DNA from: JACCXG01 sp963836735 | GTDB taxonomy: Bacteria > Acidobacteriota > Vicinamibacteria > Vicinamibacterales > 2-12-FULL-66-21 | Reading direction: 5' to 3' | Assembly: GCA_963836735.1 (NCBI GenBank) | Contig: CAWIKP010000037.1 | Span: 186,001-250,000, forward strand | Length of the DNA: 64,000 nucleotides | Shown here: one piece after another, positions 19,785 through 28,884 of the stretch | How positions within the stretch are numbered: position 1 is the stretch's first letter | Layout: each line of letters begins with the position of its first letter | Made by a program: the position numbers and the translations under genes | Notes under the pieces: generated by a model | Told to the model about the DNA's origin: nothing | The model's input: the letters and a program-made list of their open reading frames with translations, nothing else | Databases searched by the model: none

Positions 19785-20717
19785 TTAAACCAGGACGACG
19801 ACCGGTTGCAAAAGGCCCCCGCCGGCAGGCTGGCCGATGGCCAGCAGCGCCCCGTCGGCGTCCAACACCCGCACGGGCCCAGGCGCGACATCGACGGGAA
19901 CCGTCCGATTCGCATCCCAGAGGTCCTCGGCAGCGAGCGCATTGCCGTGGGCGGCGCGCCGGGCCCCCCGCTCGTTGACCACCACGTGCGGCAGCCGGGA
20001 CAACAGACCCTCGACCGGCACCAGCCGCGAAAGGGCGGCAGTGCCCTCCTCCTGAATCAGCGACAGCGGCACCGCCTGGTGCTCGTGAAACTCGCCGGCG
20101 CGGGTCCGGCGCAGCGACTCGAGGTGCGCACCGCACCCGAGGCGCCTGCCGAAGTCGTTGGCGAGGGATCGCACGTAGAACCCGCTCGAGCAGACCACCC
20201 TCACCAGCGCAAGCCCATCGTCGTACCTGACCAGCTCGAGCTCCCTGACGGTGACTTCGACCGCCTTCAGCTCGACCGCTTTCTGCCGTCGCGCGAGCTC
20301 GTACGCCGGCCGGCCGCCAACCTTCTTCGCGGAGAACGGTGGCGGCACCTGCCAGTAGGTTCCAGTGAAGTCGGCCAACGCTTCCCGCAGCTCGGCCTCG
20401 GTGAACGCCGGACGGTGGCGGACCGGCAGGAACAGCACCGGCTCGCCGGTCTCGTTGGGCACCAGCCGCTCTTCCGCGTCGTAGGTGGCGGTCGCCACAC
20501 CAAGGCGGATTCCCGCGACGTACTCCTTCTCGTCGGCTGTGAGGAACTGTGCGAGCCGGGTGGCCCGGCCCACTACCAGAGGCAGTACCCCGGTTGCAAG
20601 CGGGTCGAGTGTGCCGGTGTGTCCGATTCGAGAGATTCCGATCGCGCGCCGCACTCTCGCCACGACGTCGTGCGACGTCGGACCGAGCGGCTTGTCCACG
20701 ATCAGGACTCCGTTCAT
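19785..20717 (-). CDS. truB: tRNA pseudouridine(55) synthase
   Basis: Makes pseudouridine 55 in the T-loop of tRNAs. Intact, 310 residues. The catalytic aspartate lies in G-H-T-G-T-L-D-P-L-A-T-G, preceded by the family start N-G-V-L-I-V-D-K-P-L-G-P-T-S-H-D. Further matches are K-E-Y-V-A-G-I-R-L-G, P-P-F-S-A-K-K-V-G-G-R-P-A-Y and C-S-S-G-F-Y-V-R-S-L-A-N-D, with a PUA-like C-terminal region. Its ATG overlaps the stop of the upstream DHH gene in an ATGA arrangement, which argues for translational coupling within the rimP-nusA-infB-rbfA-nrnA-truB-rpsO-pnp series. Confidence 0.95.
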   Translation of the reverse strand: MNGVLIVDKPLGPTSHDVVARVRRAIGISRIGHTGTLDPLATGVLPLVVGRATRLAQFLTADEKEYVAGIRLGVATATYDAEERLVPNETGEPVLFLPVRHRPAFTEAELREALADFTGTYWQVPPPFSAKKVGGRPAYELARRQKAVELKAVEVTVRELELVRYDDGLALVRVVCSSGFYVRSLANDFGRRLGCGAHLESLRRTRAGEFHEHQAVPLSLIQEEGTAALSRLVPVEGLLSRLPHVVVNERGARRAAHGNALAAEDLWDANRTVPVDVAPGPVRVLDADGALLAIGQPAGGGLLQPVVVLV

Positions 20718-21739
20718 GCGGAGCGACGGGTCTCCAGTCCTCTGGCGATGGCGGTGACGACGCGATCGAGAATGGCGGTGCGGACCTGTGCGAGGGGGCC
20801 AGCCACCGTGAAGCCGGCGGCGTTCTTGTGACCGCCGCCGCCGTAGGCGTTGGCCACCATGCGCACGTCGACGTCGTACTTCGATCGCATGCTGACCCGC
20901 ACGGCGCCGTCGGGCGCGACCTTGAAGAACACGACGGCCTGAATCTCCCGGGCCGTCAGCGGCAGGTTGATCAAGCCCTCAGTGTCGTTGTTGGTGCAGC
21001 CGCACGCCCCGAGCATCGCATCGTCCATGTACAGGACGGCGAGGCGTCCTTCGTCGAGGAGGTGCATGCGGTCGAGCAGGGCGCCAATCAGTTTGAGCTT
21101 GCCAAAGCTGTTGCTGTCGAAGATGCGCCGGGCCATCGCGGCCGGGTTGACTCCCGCTTCGACCGTCTGCCGGCAGATGTCGAAGGTCCGCGGCGTAATG
21201 TTGGAGTGGTGAAACGACCCGGTGTCGGTCAGGATCGCCAGATAGATGTGGGTCGCGATCTCGATCGACATCGGCACGCCGAGGGCACCGATAACGTCGT
21301 ACACCATCTCACCGCACGCCGCCGCCGACTCGTCGAACCAGTTGATCGCGCCGTACATGCGGTTGCCCGCATGGTGGTCGATGTTGATGATGAAGCGCCC
21401 TTCGAACCCGCCGACACCGGTGCGGTCGAGATCGCCGCACTCCATCACGATCACCGCCTCGGCGTCTGCATCCGCGGGAACCTGCGCGGCGATCTCGACG
21501 CGATCGAGCCCGGGAAATTCGTAGTAGTGCTCGGGCGCGCGGTCGGCGTTGATGATGCGCGACTGTTTCCCGAGGGCATCGAGCGCGAACGCCATCGCCA
21601 GCTGCGAGCCGATCGAGTCGCCATCGGGTCGCGCATGCGATGTGATCAGAAACCGCTGCCGGCTCATCACCGCGTCGCGGATCTGGCTGATCAGCGCCGC
21701 GGCCGTGGCCGGAAGGGCCTCTGGAACCGGATTACTCAT
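20714..21739 (-). CDS. nrnA: DHH-family oligoribonuclease / pAp phosphatase (NrnA-like)
   Basis: Hydrolyses short oligonucleotides left over from RNA decay and probably 3'-phosphoadenosine 5'-phosphate. Intact, 341 residues. The DHH domain shows S-H-A-R-P-D-G-D-S-I-G-S and the name-giving N-I-D-H-H-A-G-N with two bound metals. The C-terminal DHHA1 domain ends with G-G-G-G-H-K-N-A-A-G-F. The start M-S-N-P-V-P at 21739 is chosen because it overlaps the rbfA stop by a few bases; earlier in-frame codons fall inside rbfA. Position between rbfA and truB is the normal place for nrnA in several phyla. Confidence 0.9.
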   Translation of the reverse strand: MSNPVPEALPATAAALISQIRDAVMSRQRFLITSHARPDGDSIGSQLAMAFALDALGKQSRIINADRAPEHYYEFPGLDRVEIAAQVPADADAEAVIVMECGDLDRTGVGGFEGRFIINIDHHAGNRMYGAINWFDESAAACGEMVYDVIGALGVPMSIEIATHIYLAILTDTGSFHHSNITPRTFDICRQTVEAGVNPAAMARRIFDSNSFGKLKLIGALLDRMHLLDEGRLAVLYMDDAMLGACGCTNNDTEGLINLPLTAREIQAVVFFKVAPDGAVRVSMRSKYDVDVRMVANAYGGGGHKNAAGFTVAGPLAQVRTAILDRVVTAIARGLETRRSA

Positions 21740-22154
21740 CGGGCTGTGATTTTCTGCCGGGCTCCGGGGTGGTGGCGTCGGACCGGCTGTCGCCGTCAGG
21801 AGCGTCACCTCGCTCCGCGCTGATCTCGTTCAGGATGCGTTCGATTCGATCGCCGCGCTCGACCGATTCGTCGAAGAAGAATTCGAGGACTGGGACCCGC
21901 TTCAATCGCAGCCGGCTGCCGAGCTGCCGGCGCAGGAACGGAGTGGCACGGCCCAATGCCCGGGCGGTGTCGCGCCGGGCCCGCTCGTCGCCGAGCGTGG
22001 TGTAGTAGACGCGGGCCACCTGCAGGTCCGGCGACACCGTGACCTGCGTGAGCGTCAGAAAGCCGATGCCGGGGTCGTGGACTTGGCGGGCGAGGAGATC
22101 GGAGATCTCCGCGCGCAGTTGATCGCCAACACGTGACGGGCGGGTGGAGGGCAT
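21732..22154 (-). CDS. rbfA: 30S ribosome-binding factor RbfA
   Basis: Late 30S maturation factor that binds near the 5' end of 16S rRNA. 140 residues with a KH-like fold: R-V-G-D-Q-L-R-A-E-I-S-D-L-L, D-P-G-I-G-F-L-T-L-T-Q-V-T-V-S-P-D-L-Q-V-A-R-V-Y-Y and R-L-K-R-V-P-V-L-E-F-F-F-D-E-S-V-E-R-G. A charged tail of about 25 residues follows the conserved core. The start abuts the infB stop (22154/22155) and the end overlaps nrnA, so all three are co-translated. Confidence 0.93.
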   Translation of the reverse strand: MPSTRPSRVGDQLRAEISDLLARQVHDPGIGFLTLTQVTVSPDLQVARVYYTTLGDERARRDTARALGRATPFLRRQLGSRLRLKRVPVLEFFFDESVERGDRIERILNEISAERGDAPDGDSRSDATTPEPGRKSQPDE

Positions 22155-25052
22155 TTAGACTGGCGTCGCGACCCTTTCGACGACGAAGGCTTCGATCACG
22201 TCGCCCACCTTGATGTCGTTGAATCGCTCGAAACCGATACCGCACTCGAACCCGGTCTTGACCTCGGAGACGTCGTCCTTGAACCGGCGCAGCGAGCCGA
22301 TCTTGCCTTCGAACACCACGACGTTGTCGCGCAGGAGCCGCGCCTGCGACTCGCCCGAACGCGTAATCCTCCCGTCGGTGACCATGCAGCCGGCGATGGT
22401 GCCGAACTTCGGGACTTTGAACGTATCGCGGACCACCGCCGTGCCGATGCGCACTTCCTTGAACGTCGGCTCGAGCAGCCCGGTCATCGCCTTCTTCATC
22501 TCGTCGACGACGTTGTAGATGACCGAGTGCAGGCGGATGTCGACGCTCTCGCGATCGGCGATCTCGGCGGCATTGCGATCGGGCCGGACGTTGAAGCCGA
22601 TGATGATGGCGTTCGACGCCGACGCCAGCAGCACGTCGGATTCGTTGATGGCGCCGACGCCGCTGTGGATGATCCGCACCTTGACCTTCTCGTCGGTCAG
22701 CTTGGTGAGCGTATCGCTCAGCACTTCGGCCGAGCCCTGCACGTCCGCCTTGACGATGATCGGCAGTTCCTTGACGCCGCCCACGGCAATCTGCGCCTGC
22801 AGCGACTCGAGCGTCAGGCGCGTGCCCTTGGCGCCGAGCGCCTTCTCCTTCGCCTGGTTCTGGCGGAAATGCGCGATCTGACGCGCCTTGGCGGCATCGG
22901 TCAGCGCCTGGAAGGCGTCGCCCGGCTGCGGCAGGCCGCCGAGGCCCAGGACCTCGACCGGCGTCGCGGGTCCGGCGCTCTTCAGCTGCCGGCCGCGATC
23001 GTCGATGAGCGCGCGAACCTTGCCGACGATCGTGCCGGCGATGAGCGTGTCGCCGACCCGCAGCGTGCCGTCCTGCACCAGGATGGTCGCGACCGGGCCG
23101 CGGCCCTTATCGAGCTTCGCTTCGAGCACCGTGCCCGACGCGTTGCGCTTGGGATTGGCCTTGAGCTCGCTCAGTTCGGTGACGAGCAGCACCATCTCGA
23201 GCAGCAGCTCGAGGTTCTGCTTCTTCTTCGCGGAGACTTCGACCATGACGGTCGAGCCGCCCCACTGTTCCGGGGTCAGGCCGAGATCGGCGAGCTCCTT
23301 CTTGACGCGATCCGGATTGGCCTCCGGCTTGTCGATCTTGTTGATCGCCACGAGGATCGGCACGCCTGCCGCCTTCGCGTGATCGATCGCTTCACGGGTC
23401 TGGGGCATCACGCCGTCGTCAGCGGCCACGACCAGGACGACCACGTCGGTGACCCGGGCGCCGCGGGCACGCATCATCGTGAACGCCTCGTGGCCGGGCG
23501 TGTCGAGGAACACCACGTTCCGATCGTTCACCTGCACCGCGTAGGCGCCGATGTGCTGCGTGATGCCGCCGGCTTCGCGCTCCGCGACGCGCGCCGAGCG
23601 AATCGCATCGAGCAGCGTCGTCTTGCCGTGATCGACGTGGCCCATGACGGTGACCACCGGCGCACGCGTGACCTTGTCCTCGGGGTTGACGTCCTCGGAC
23701 TCGACCTGCAGCAGCTCCTCTTCGAAGCTCTGCATCTTCACGTCGGCGCCGAAGTCGCGCGCGATCATCGTCGCGGTCTCGTCGTCGAGCGTGCTGTTGA
23801 TGGTCATCATCATGCGGCGCTCGATCAGTTTCTTGAGGACGTCTTTGGCCTTCACGTCCAGCTTGGCGGCGAGGTCGGCGACAGTCATTCCTTCAGCGAG
23901 TGTAATCGTCCGCGTGACCGGAGGCGGTGCGGATGGCGCGCTCTGCACGGGCGGGCGCGGTGCGGACTGATCCCGGCGGCCGCCAGGGCCTGAGGGCCGC
24001 GGTCCTGACGGCCGCGGCGGCGGCGGACGGTAACCGGGCGCCCCGCCCGGACGCTGCTGCGTCTGTGGACGAACCGGCTGCGACGGAAGCGGCCGGGGGC
24101 CGCCCATCGGCGGACGGGCCGCCAGTCCCGGAGACGGACGCTGCTGCTGTGGCGGACGCGGCCCGGCGCCCGGTCCGGCGGCCGGCCGCGCGGCACTTGG
24201 AGCAGGCTTGCTCAGGTTTCCGGTTGCGGCCTGAGGCGGCGGCGGCGCCGGCGGACGCACGAGCATCGGCCGCCGCGGGGCGGCGGGCGGAGCCTGACCC
24301 GTCTTGGGATCTTCCACGCGCAGTCGAAGGGTCGGCGGCGCGACACGTCCCGTGGGGAAGACCACCCCGGGCCGGCCGGCTGCCGGCCGGGAAGAAGCCG
24401 GAGCCGCGGGACGCGGTTCCTCGGGAGCCCGGAGCGCAGGCGACTGGGCCGCCGGCTCCTCTGCAACAGGTGCGGCCTGTGCGCTGGCTGCTGCCGGCTG
24501 TTCCTGCGAAGGCGCCACGGGTTCGGGTTTCTCCACCCGCTCGGGTTCGACGACGGCAGTCGGAGCCTCTTCGATCGCGACCGGTTCGGGCTCGACGTGG
24601 GCGACTGGCGCCGCTGGCGCCGGGGACGTCAGTGGCACCGGCTCGGGAATGAACGGTGCCGGCGAAGCCGGCGGCGGCACCTGCACGGCTTCTGCCTCGG
24701 CTGGCGGCGCGGCCGCAACCGGCGAGGCCTCCACGGGCGGTGTCGCCGGCTTGGCGCTCTTGACCAGACGGGGCGGCGGCAGCGCCGGGGCGGTCTTCAC
24801 CGGCTCGGGCGCCTTGCCTACGGGTTTACGGCCCTTCACCGGCGCCGGTGTATCGGCGAACGACGCGTTCGACGGCACGCTGATGTTGCGTTGCCGCGCC
24901 AGCCGCTCGACGAACTGTCGCGCGACGACCTCCTCGATCGTGCTCGATGCGCTCTTCACTTCGATCCCGTGATCCCGCTTCAACAGCGCGATCACTTCCT
25001 GGCTCGACGTGTTGAGAAGTTCCGCGACCTTGTAAATCCGAACTGTTGCCAT
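22155..25052 (-). CDS. infB: translation initiation factor IF-2
   Basis: GTPase that brings initiator tRNA to the ribosome. Intact, 965 residues, on the long side for the family. An N-terminal IF2_N segment (V-R-I-Y-K-V-A-E-L-L-N-T-S-S-Q-E) is followed by a disordered Pro/Ala-rich linker of about 320 residues. A second IF2_N motif (M-T-V-A-D-L-A-A-K-L-D-V-K-A) comes next, then the G domain with G-H-V-D-H-G-K-T-T-L-L-D, D-T-P-G-H-E-A-F and N-K-I-D. Domains II to IV complete the protein (V-R-I-I-H-S-G-V-G-A-I-N-E-S-D, then E-C-G-I-G-F-E-R-F-N-D-I-K-V-G-D). It follows nusA after about 55 bp of CAGCT/GGTTC-like repeats. Confidence 0.96.
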   Translation of the reverse strand: MATVRIYKVAELLNTSSQEVIALLKRDHGIEVKSASSTIEEVVARQFVERLARQRNISVPSNASFADTPAPVKGRKPVGKAPEPVKTAPALPPPRLVKSAKPATPPVEASPVAAAPPAEAEAVQVPPPASPAPFIPEPVPLTSPAPAAPVAHVEPEPVAIEEAPTAVVEPERVEKPEPVAPSQEQPAAASAQAAPVAEEPAAQSPALRAPEEPRPAAPASSRPAAGRPGVVFPTGRVAPPTLRLRVEDPKTGQAPPAAPRRPMLVRPPAPPPPQAATGNLSKPAPSAARPAAGPGAGPRPPQQQRPSPGLAARPPMGGPRPLPSQPVRPQTQQRPGGAPGYRPPPPRPSGPRPSGPGGRRDQSAPRPPVQSAPSAPPPVTRTITLAEGMTVADLAAKLDVKAKDVLKKLIERRMMMTINSTLDDETATMIARDFGADVKMQSFEEELLQVESEDVNPEDKVTRAPVVTVMGHVDHGKTTLLDAIRSARVAEREAGGITQHIGAYAVQVNDRNVVFLDTPGHEAFTMMRARGARVTDVVVLVVAADDGVMPQTREAIDHAKAAGVPILVAINKIDKPEANPDRVKKELADLGLTPEQWGGSTVMVEVSAKKKQNLELLLEMVLLVTELSELKANPKRNASGTVLEAKLDKGRGPVATILVQDGTLRVGDTLIAGTIVGKVRALIDDRGRQLKSAGPATPVEVLGLGGLPQPGDAFQALTDAAKARQIAHFRQNQAKEKALGAKGTRLTLESLQAQIAVGGVKELPIIVKADVQGSAEVLSDTLTKLTDEKVKVRIIHSGVGAINESDVLLASASNAIIIGFNVRPDRNAAEIADRESVDIRLHSVIYNVVDEMKKAMTGLLEPTFKEVRIGTAVVRDTFKVPKFGTIAGCMVTDGRITRSGESQARLLRDNVVVFEGKIGSLRRFKDDVSEVKTGFECGIGFERFNDIKVGDVIEAFVVERVATPV

Positions 25053-25107
25053 TCAGTTGTTTCGTCTGCTTGTCAGCTATTTGCTATCGGTTCCCGGTTA
25101 TCTGCTC

Positions 25108-26455
<1,348 letters not shown>

Positions 26456-26462
26456 TCGTTTT

Positions 26463-26562
26463 GGAGCTTCCAGCTCCCAGCTTCCAGCTCCCAGCTTCAG
26501 CTTCCGCTGCAGCCGCTCCAGCGCCAGTCTGCTGAGGGCTGGCAGCTGGAAGCTGGCAGCTC
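26463..26562. repeat. arm-array hairpin element, CAGCT family, rimP-nusA gap
   Basis: The left arm (26463-26505) repeats CTTCCAGCTCCCAG. The right arm (26537-26562) carries the complement GGCAGCTGGAAGCTGG. The two can pair over a loop of about 30 bp. It fills the whole gap between the rimP stop and the nusA start, so it lies inside the operon mRNA. Related to the elements at 35906 and 37250 by its CAGCT core. Confidence 0.7.
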
Positions 26563-26564
26563 GA

Positions 26565-27134
26565 CTAAAACTCCACTACCAACTGTCCGCGCTTGATCCG
26601 CGCCAGCGGGACGCGGTGCGTCTTGCGCCCCTCCTCGAGGAGCACCTCTCCGGCGTCGACCCCGGCAATCCGACCTGCGAACGCCGACTGGCCGTTGACC
26701 GGCTCCATCGTCACCACTTTCGCCAGCCGCCCGGTGAATCGCCGGTAGTCTGGCTCGTGCCTCAGCCGCCGATCGAGTCCCGGCGACGAGACTTCGAGCG
26801 TATAGTTCTGGTCGAGCGCCGCCTCGCCGAGCTCGTCTTCTTCGACGTCGAGCAGCGCGCTCAGATCCTGACTGACACGCTGGCATTCTTCGATGCCGAC
26901 CGCGTCCTCGGGACGCTCCGGCACGCCCCGGTCGGGCTTGTCGATAATCACGCGGAGCACCGTGCCGATCGACTCGCGCCGCAACTGGACGTCGAAAATC
27001 TCCAACCCGTAGCTGTGCGCGACGCGCGCCGCAATCCCCCGCAGCCGCTGGAGCCGTTCAGTCTGTGCCGTAAACGCCCCTGAAATACAAAAAGTGGGCA
27101 CGGGCCCACTCGGGTTATTCCTCGAAGCTGGCAC
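26565..27134 (-). CDS. rimP: ribosome maturation factor RimP
   Basis: 30S assembly factor, first gene of the conserved rimP-nusA-infB series. The body reads L-E-I-F-D-V-Q-L-R-R-E, then C-Q-R-V-S-Q-D-L-S-A-L-L-D, then Y-T-L-E-V-S-S-P-G-L-D-R-R-L, the RimP hallmarks, with an SH3-like end (G-R-I-A-G-V-D-A-G-E-V). The start is uncertain. The in-frame ATG at 27134 would make the first ~20 residues translate a terminator-like hairpin (27093-27110). A possible -10 box, TATATT, lies just upstream, so the true start is more likely after the hairpin, around 27086-27071. There an AGGGG precedes codons A-F-T-A-Q-T-E-R-L-Q, but no ATG, GTG or TTG. A base error or a rare start codon is possible. Confidence 0.85.
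   Translation of the reverse strand: MPASRNNPSGPVPTFCISGAFTAQTERLQRLRGIAARVAHSYGLEIFDVQLRRESIGTVLRVIIDKPDRGVPERPEDAVGIEECQRVSQDLSALLDVEEDELGEAALDQNYTLEVSSPGLDRRLRHEPDYRRFTGRLAKVVTMEPVNGQSAFAGRIAGVDAGEVLLEEGRKTHRVPLARIKRGQLVVEF
27093..27110 (-). promoter_or_regulatory. leader hairpin (attenuator) of the rimP-nusA-infB operon
   Basis: On the minus strand AGTGGGC - CCGT - GCCCACT is followed at once by TTTTGT: a 7-bp stem, four-base loop and T-run, placed about 20-30 nt before the conserved RimP residues. Many bacteria have a terminator-like hairpin of this kind ahead of rimP-nusA, where NusA is thought to control its own operon. Assignment here is by position and structure. Confidence 0.65.
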
Positions 27135-27166
27135 CGATCAATATACCAAAAAGTGACTTCGATCGT

Positions 27167-27297
27167 CGGGCCTCGAGACTCGGGGCTCGGAACTCGGGCT
27201 TCTGGGCTTGGGCCCCGGGGTCCCCTGGGCCGGGTCTTCCCGCCGCTCAAGCTCTGGCGGACCGCCGTAACCTTGGCGAAGGCGGTCAGACCCGCCC
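27167..27297. repeat. GCTCGGGG arm and split copy of the 22-bp palindrome
   Basis: The first part (27167-27200) is an array of CTCGGGGCTCGGAACTCGGG words with no good partner arm. Then the dispersed palindrome appears in split form. Left arm GGGCCGGGTCTTC (27227-27239) and right arm TCAGACCCGCCC (27286-27297) are separated by 46 bp that contain their own complementary words (CCGCC ... GGCGG). The right arm carries the rimO stop codon. Confidence 0.6.
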
Positions 27298-28779
27298 GAC
27301 CGCCACGCCGACCGGCGCCGCGACGATGTCGTAGTCCCGTGTCTCGACGATTTGGGCGCGGATGAGCTCGCCGGGCTCGAACAGACCCGGGTCGCAGTCG
27401 GTCAGGTAGACGACGGCATCGATCTCGGGCGCCTGACCTTCGGTCCGGCCCTGGAGAACGAGCTCGTGCTCGGGCGACGGCCCATCGACCATCACGGCGA
27501 TTTCGCTGCCGACCCCCTGTTTCCGGGCCGCTGCGACGATCCGCTTCTGGCGCGACATCAGGGCATCGCGACGCTTTCGCTTGACCCGGGCCGGCACATC
27601 GTCGGTGAGGCCGAAGGCACGCGTGCCTTCTTCGTGGGAATACGTGAACACGCCCACGTGATCGAAGCCGGTCTCATGGACGAATGCTTCGAGCTCGGCG
27701 AAGTCGGCGTCGGTCTCGCCGGGGAATCCGACGATGAACGTAGTGCGGAGCGTGACGCCGGGGACGCGATCGCGGACGCGCGCGAGCAGCTTGTCGTACG
27801 TCCGCCGGTTGCCGGGCCGCCGCATCCGCTTCAGGACGTCGGCCGACGCGTGCTGGAGCGGCAGATCCACATAGCGGCACACCTTCTCACACTCGGCCAT
27901 CGCATCCAGCACGTCGTCGGTAATCGTGGTCGGGTAAAGATAGAGCAGCCGGATCCAGCTGAGGCCCTCTACCTTGTTCAGCTCGCGCAGCAGCCGCGCC
28001 AGCGAGCCCCGCTCGCCACGGTCGATCCCGTAGAAGCTGGTGTCCTGCGAGATCAGCAACAGCTCCCGGACACCGCGCTCGGCCAGCGACCGCGCTTCGC
28101 GAACGATGGAATCGATCGTCCTGCTGCGATAGGAGCCGCGCAGCGTGGGGATGATGCAGAACGCGCAGGTGTAGTCGCACCCTTCTGCGATCTTCACATA
28201 GGCGAAGTGCCTGGGCGTTGTCAGCAGGCGAGGCGTGTCGGCGTCGTAGATGTAAGTGGGAAGAGTCGGGGCTCGGGGCTCGGGACTCGGGGCTCGGGGT
28301 TCGCTCGACGGGCCGGGCCTCGACGTCGCGCCGAAGAAACGAAGTGGAACAGCTGCAGTGTGATTTGAAGAACCGGATAGCTGTAGGGCCGGGTCTTCAG
28401 ACCCGGCCGACGTCCGAGCCCCGAGCCCCGAGCCCCGAGCCTCGATCGCGTTCAGAATTTGCGGTACTTCCCCGGTTCCCAGCACCGCATCGATTTCGGG
28501 AATCTCCTTGCGCAGTTCGTCGCGATATCGCTCGGCGAGGCAGCCAGTGACGACGAGACGCTTGCCCGTCCCCTGGCCCTTCAACGCGGCCATCTCGAGG
28601 ATGGCGTTGATGGATTCCTCCTTCGCGTTGTCGATGAAGGCACACGTGTTCACGACGAGCACGTCGGCCGCGGCCGAGTCCTGCGTGATCTCGTGCCCCG
28701 CATCGCGGGCGATGCCGAGCATGACCTCGCCATCGACGAGGTTCTTCGGGCAGCCGAGGGAAAGAAAACCAATCTTCAT
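27286..28779 (-). CDS. rimO: ribosomal protein S12 methylthiotransferase RimO, with internal repeat insertion
   Basis: Radical SAM enzyme that methylthiolates an aspartate of ribosomal protein S12. The N-terminal MTTase domain has the three cluster cysteines (L-S-L-G-C-P-K-N, N-T-C-A-F-I-D, V-T-G-C-L-A-E-R). The radical SAM core has C-D-Y-T-C-A-F-C, and a TRAM domain ends the protein. The start M-K-I-G-F-L-S-L-G at 28779 is typical. Length 497, some 50-60 more than usual, because residues about 114-172 are not RimO sequence. They are the in-frame translation of a 184-bp repeat element (28262-28445), inserted exactly at the linker between the MTTase and radical SAM domains. The final residues and TGA come from another repeat. 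Probably functional. Confidence 0.9.
   Translation of the reverse strand: MKIGFLSLGCPKNLVDGEVMLGIARDAGHEITQDSAAADVLVVNTCAFIDNAKEESINAILEMAALKGQGTGKRLVVTGCLAERYRDELRKEIPEIDAVLGTGEVPQILNAIEARGSGLGARTSAGSEDPALQLSGSSNHTAAVPLRFFGATSRPGPSSEPRAPSPEPRAPTLPTYIYDADTPRLLTTPRHFAYVKIAEGCDYTCAFCIIPTLRGSYRSRTIDSIVREARSLAERGVRELLLISQDTSFYGIDRGERGSLARLLRELNKVEGLSWIRLLYLYPTTITDDVLDAMAECEKVCRYVDLPLQHASADVLKRMRRPGNRRTYDKLLARVRDRVPGVTLRTTFIVGFPGETDADFAELEAFVHETGFDHVGVFTYSHEEGTRAFGLTDDVPARVKRKRRDALMSRQKRIVAAARKQGVGSEIAVMVDGPSPEHELVLQGRTEGQAPEIDAVVYLTDCDPGLFEPGELIRAQIVETRDYDIVAAPVGVAVGRV
28262..28445. repeat. arm-array element of the GCTCGGGG family, in frame inside rimO
   Basis: The left arm (28266-28300) is four to five copies of GGGGCTCG. 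The right arm (28411-28445) is the complement, CCCCGAGC, repeated. Between them lie about 110 bp that include a perfect copy of the 22-bp palindrome at 28387-28408. The insertion is open in the rimO frame. It is the only arm-array element seen inside a conserved enzyme; an unrelated partial D-type repeat lies inside the peptidase gene at 47161. Confidence 0.85.
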
Positions 28780-28790
28780 TACGTTTTGAA

Positions 28791-28860
28791 TCAGGAGGAT
28801 CAAGAGTTCAGGAGACACTCGAAACATCCCGATTTTCTCCTGCATCTCCTGCTCCTCCTG
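28791..28860. repeat. arm-array hairpin element, CTCCTG family
   Basis: Between asnS and rimO. The left arm TCAGGAGGATCAAGAGTTCAGGAGA-type sequence (28791-28815) faces TCTCCTG-CATCTCCTG-CTCCTCCTG (28836-28860), with a 20-bp loop. The arms are words of 6-8 bp with the same core. As RNA it would form a stable hairpin between the two genes. Confidence 0.65.
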
Positions 28861-28884
28861 TGAATAAGCCCTTCGCTGTCGGTC

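Noticed and set aside
22527..23993. 488-residue plus-strand open frame opposite infB
   Set aside because: Antisense of the intact IF-2 G domain; no motif.
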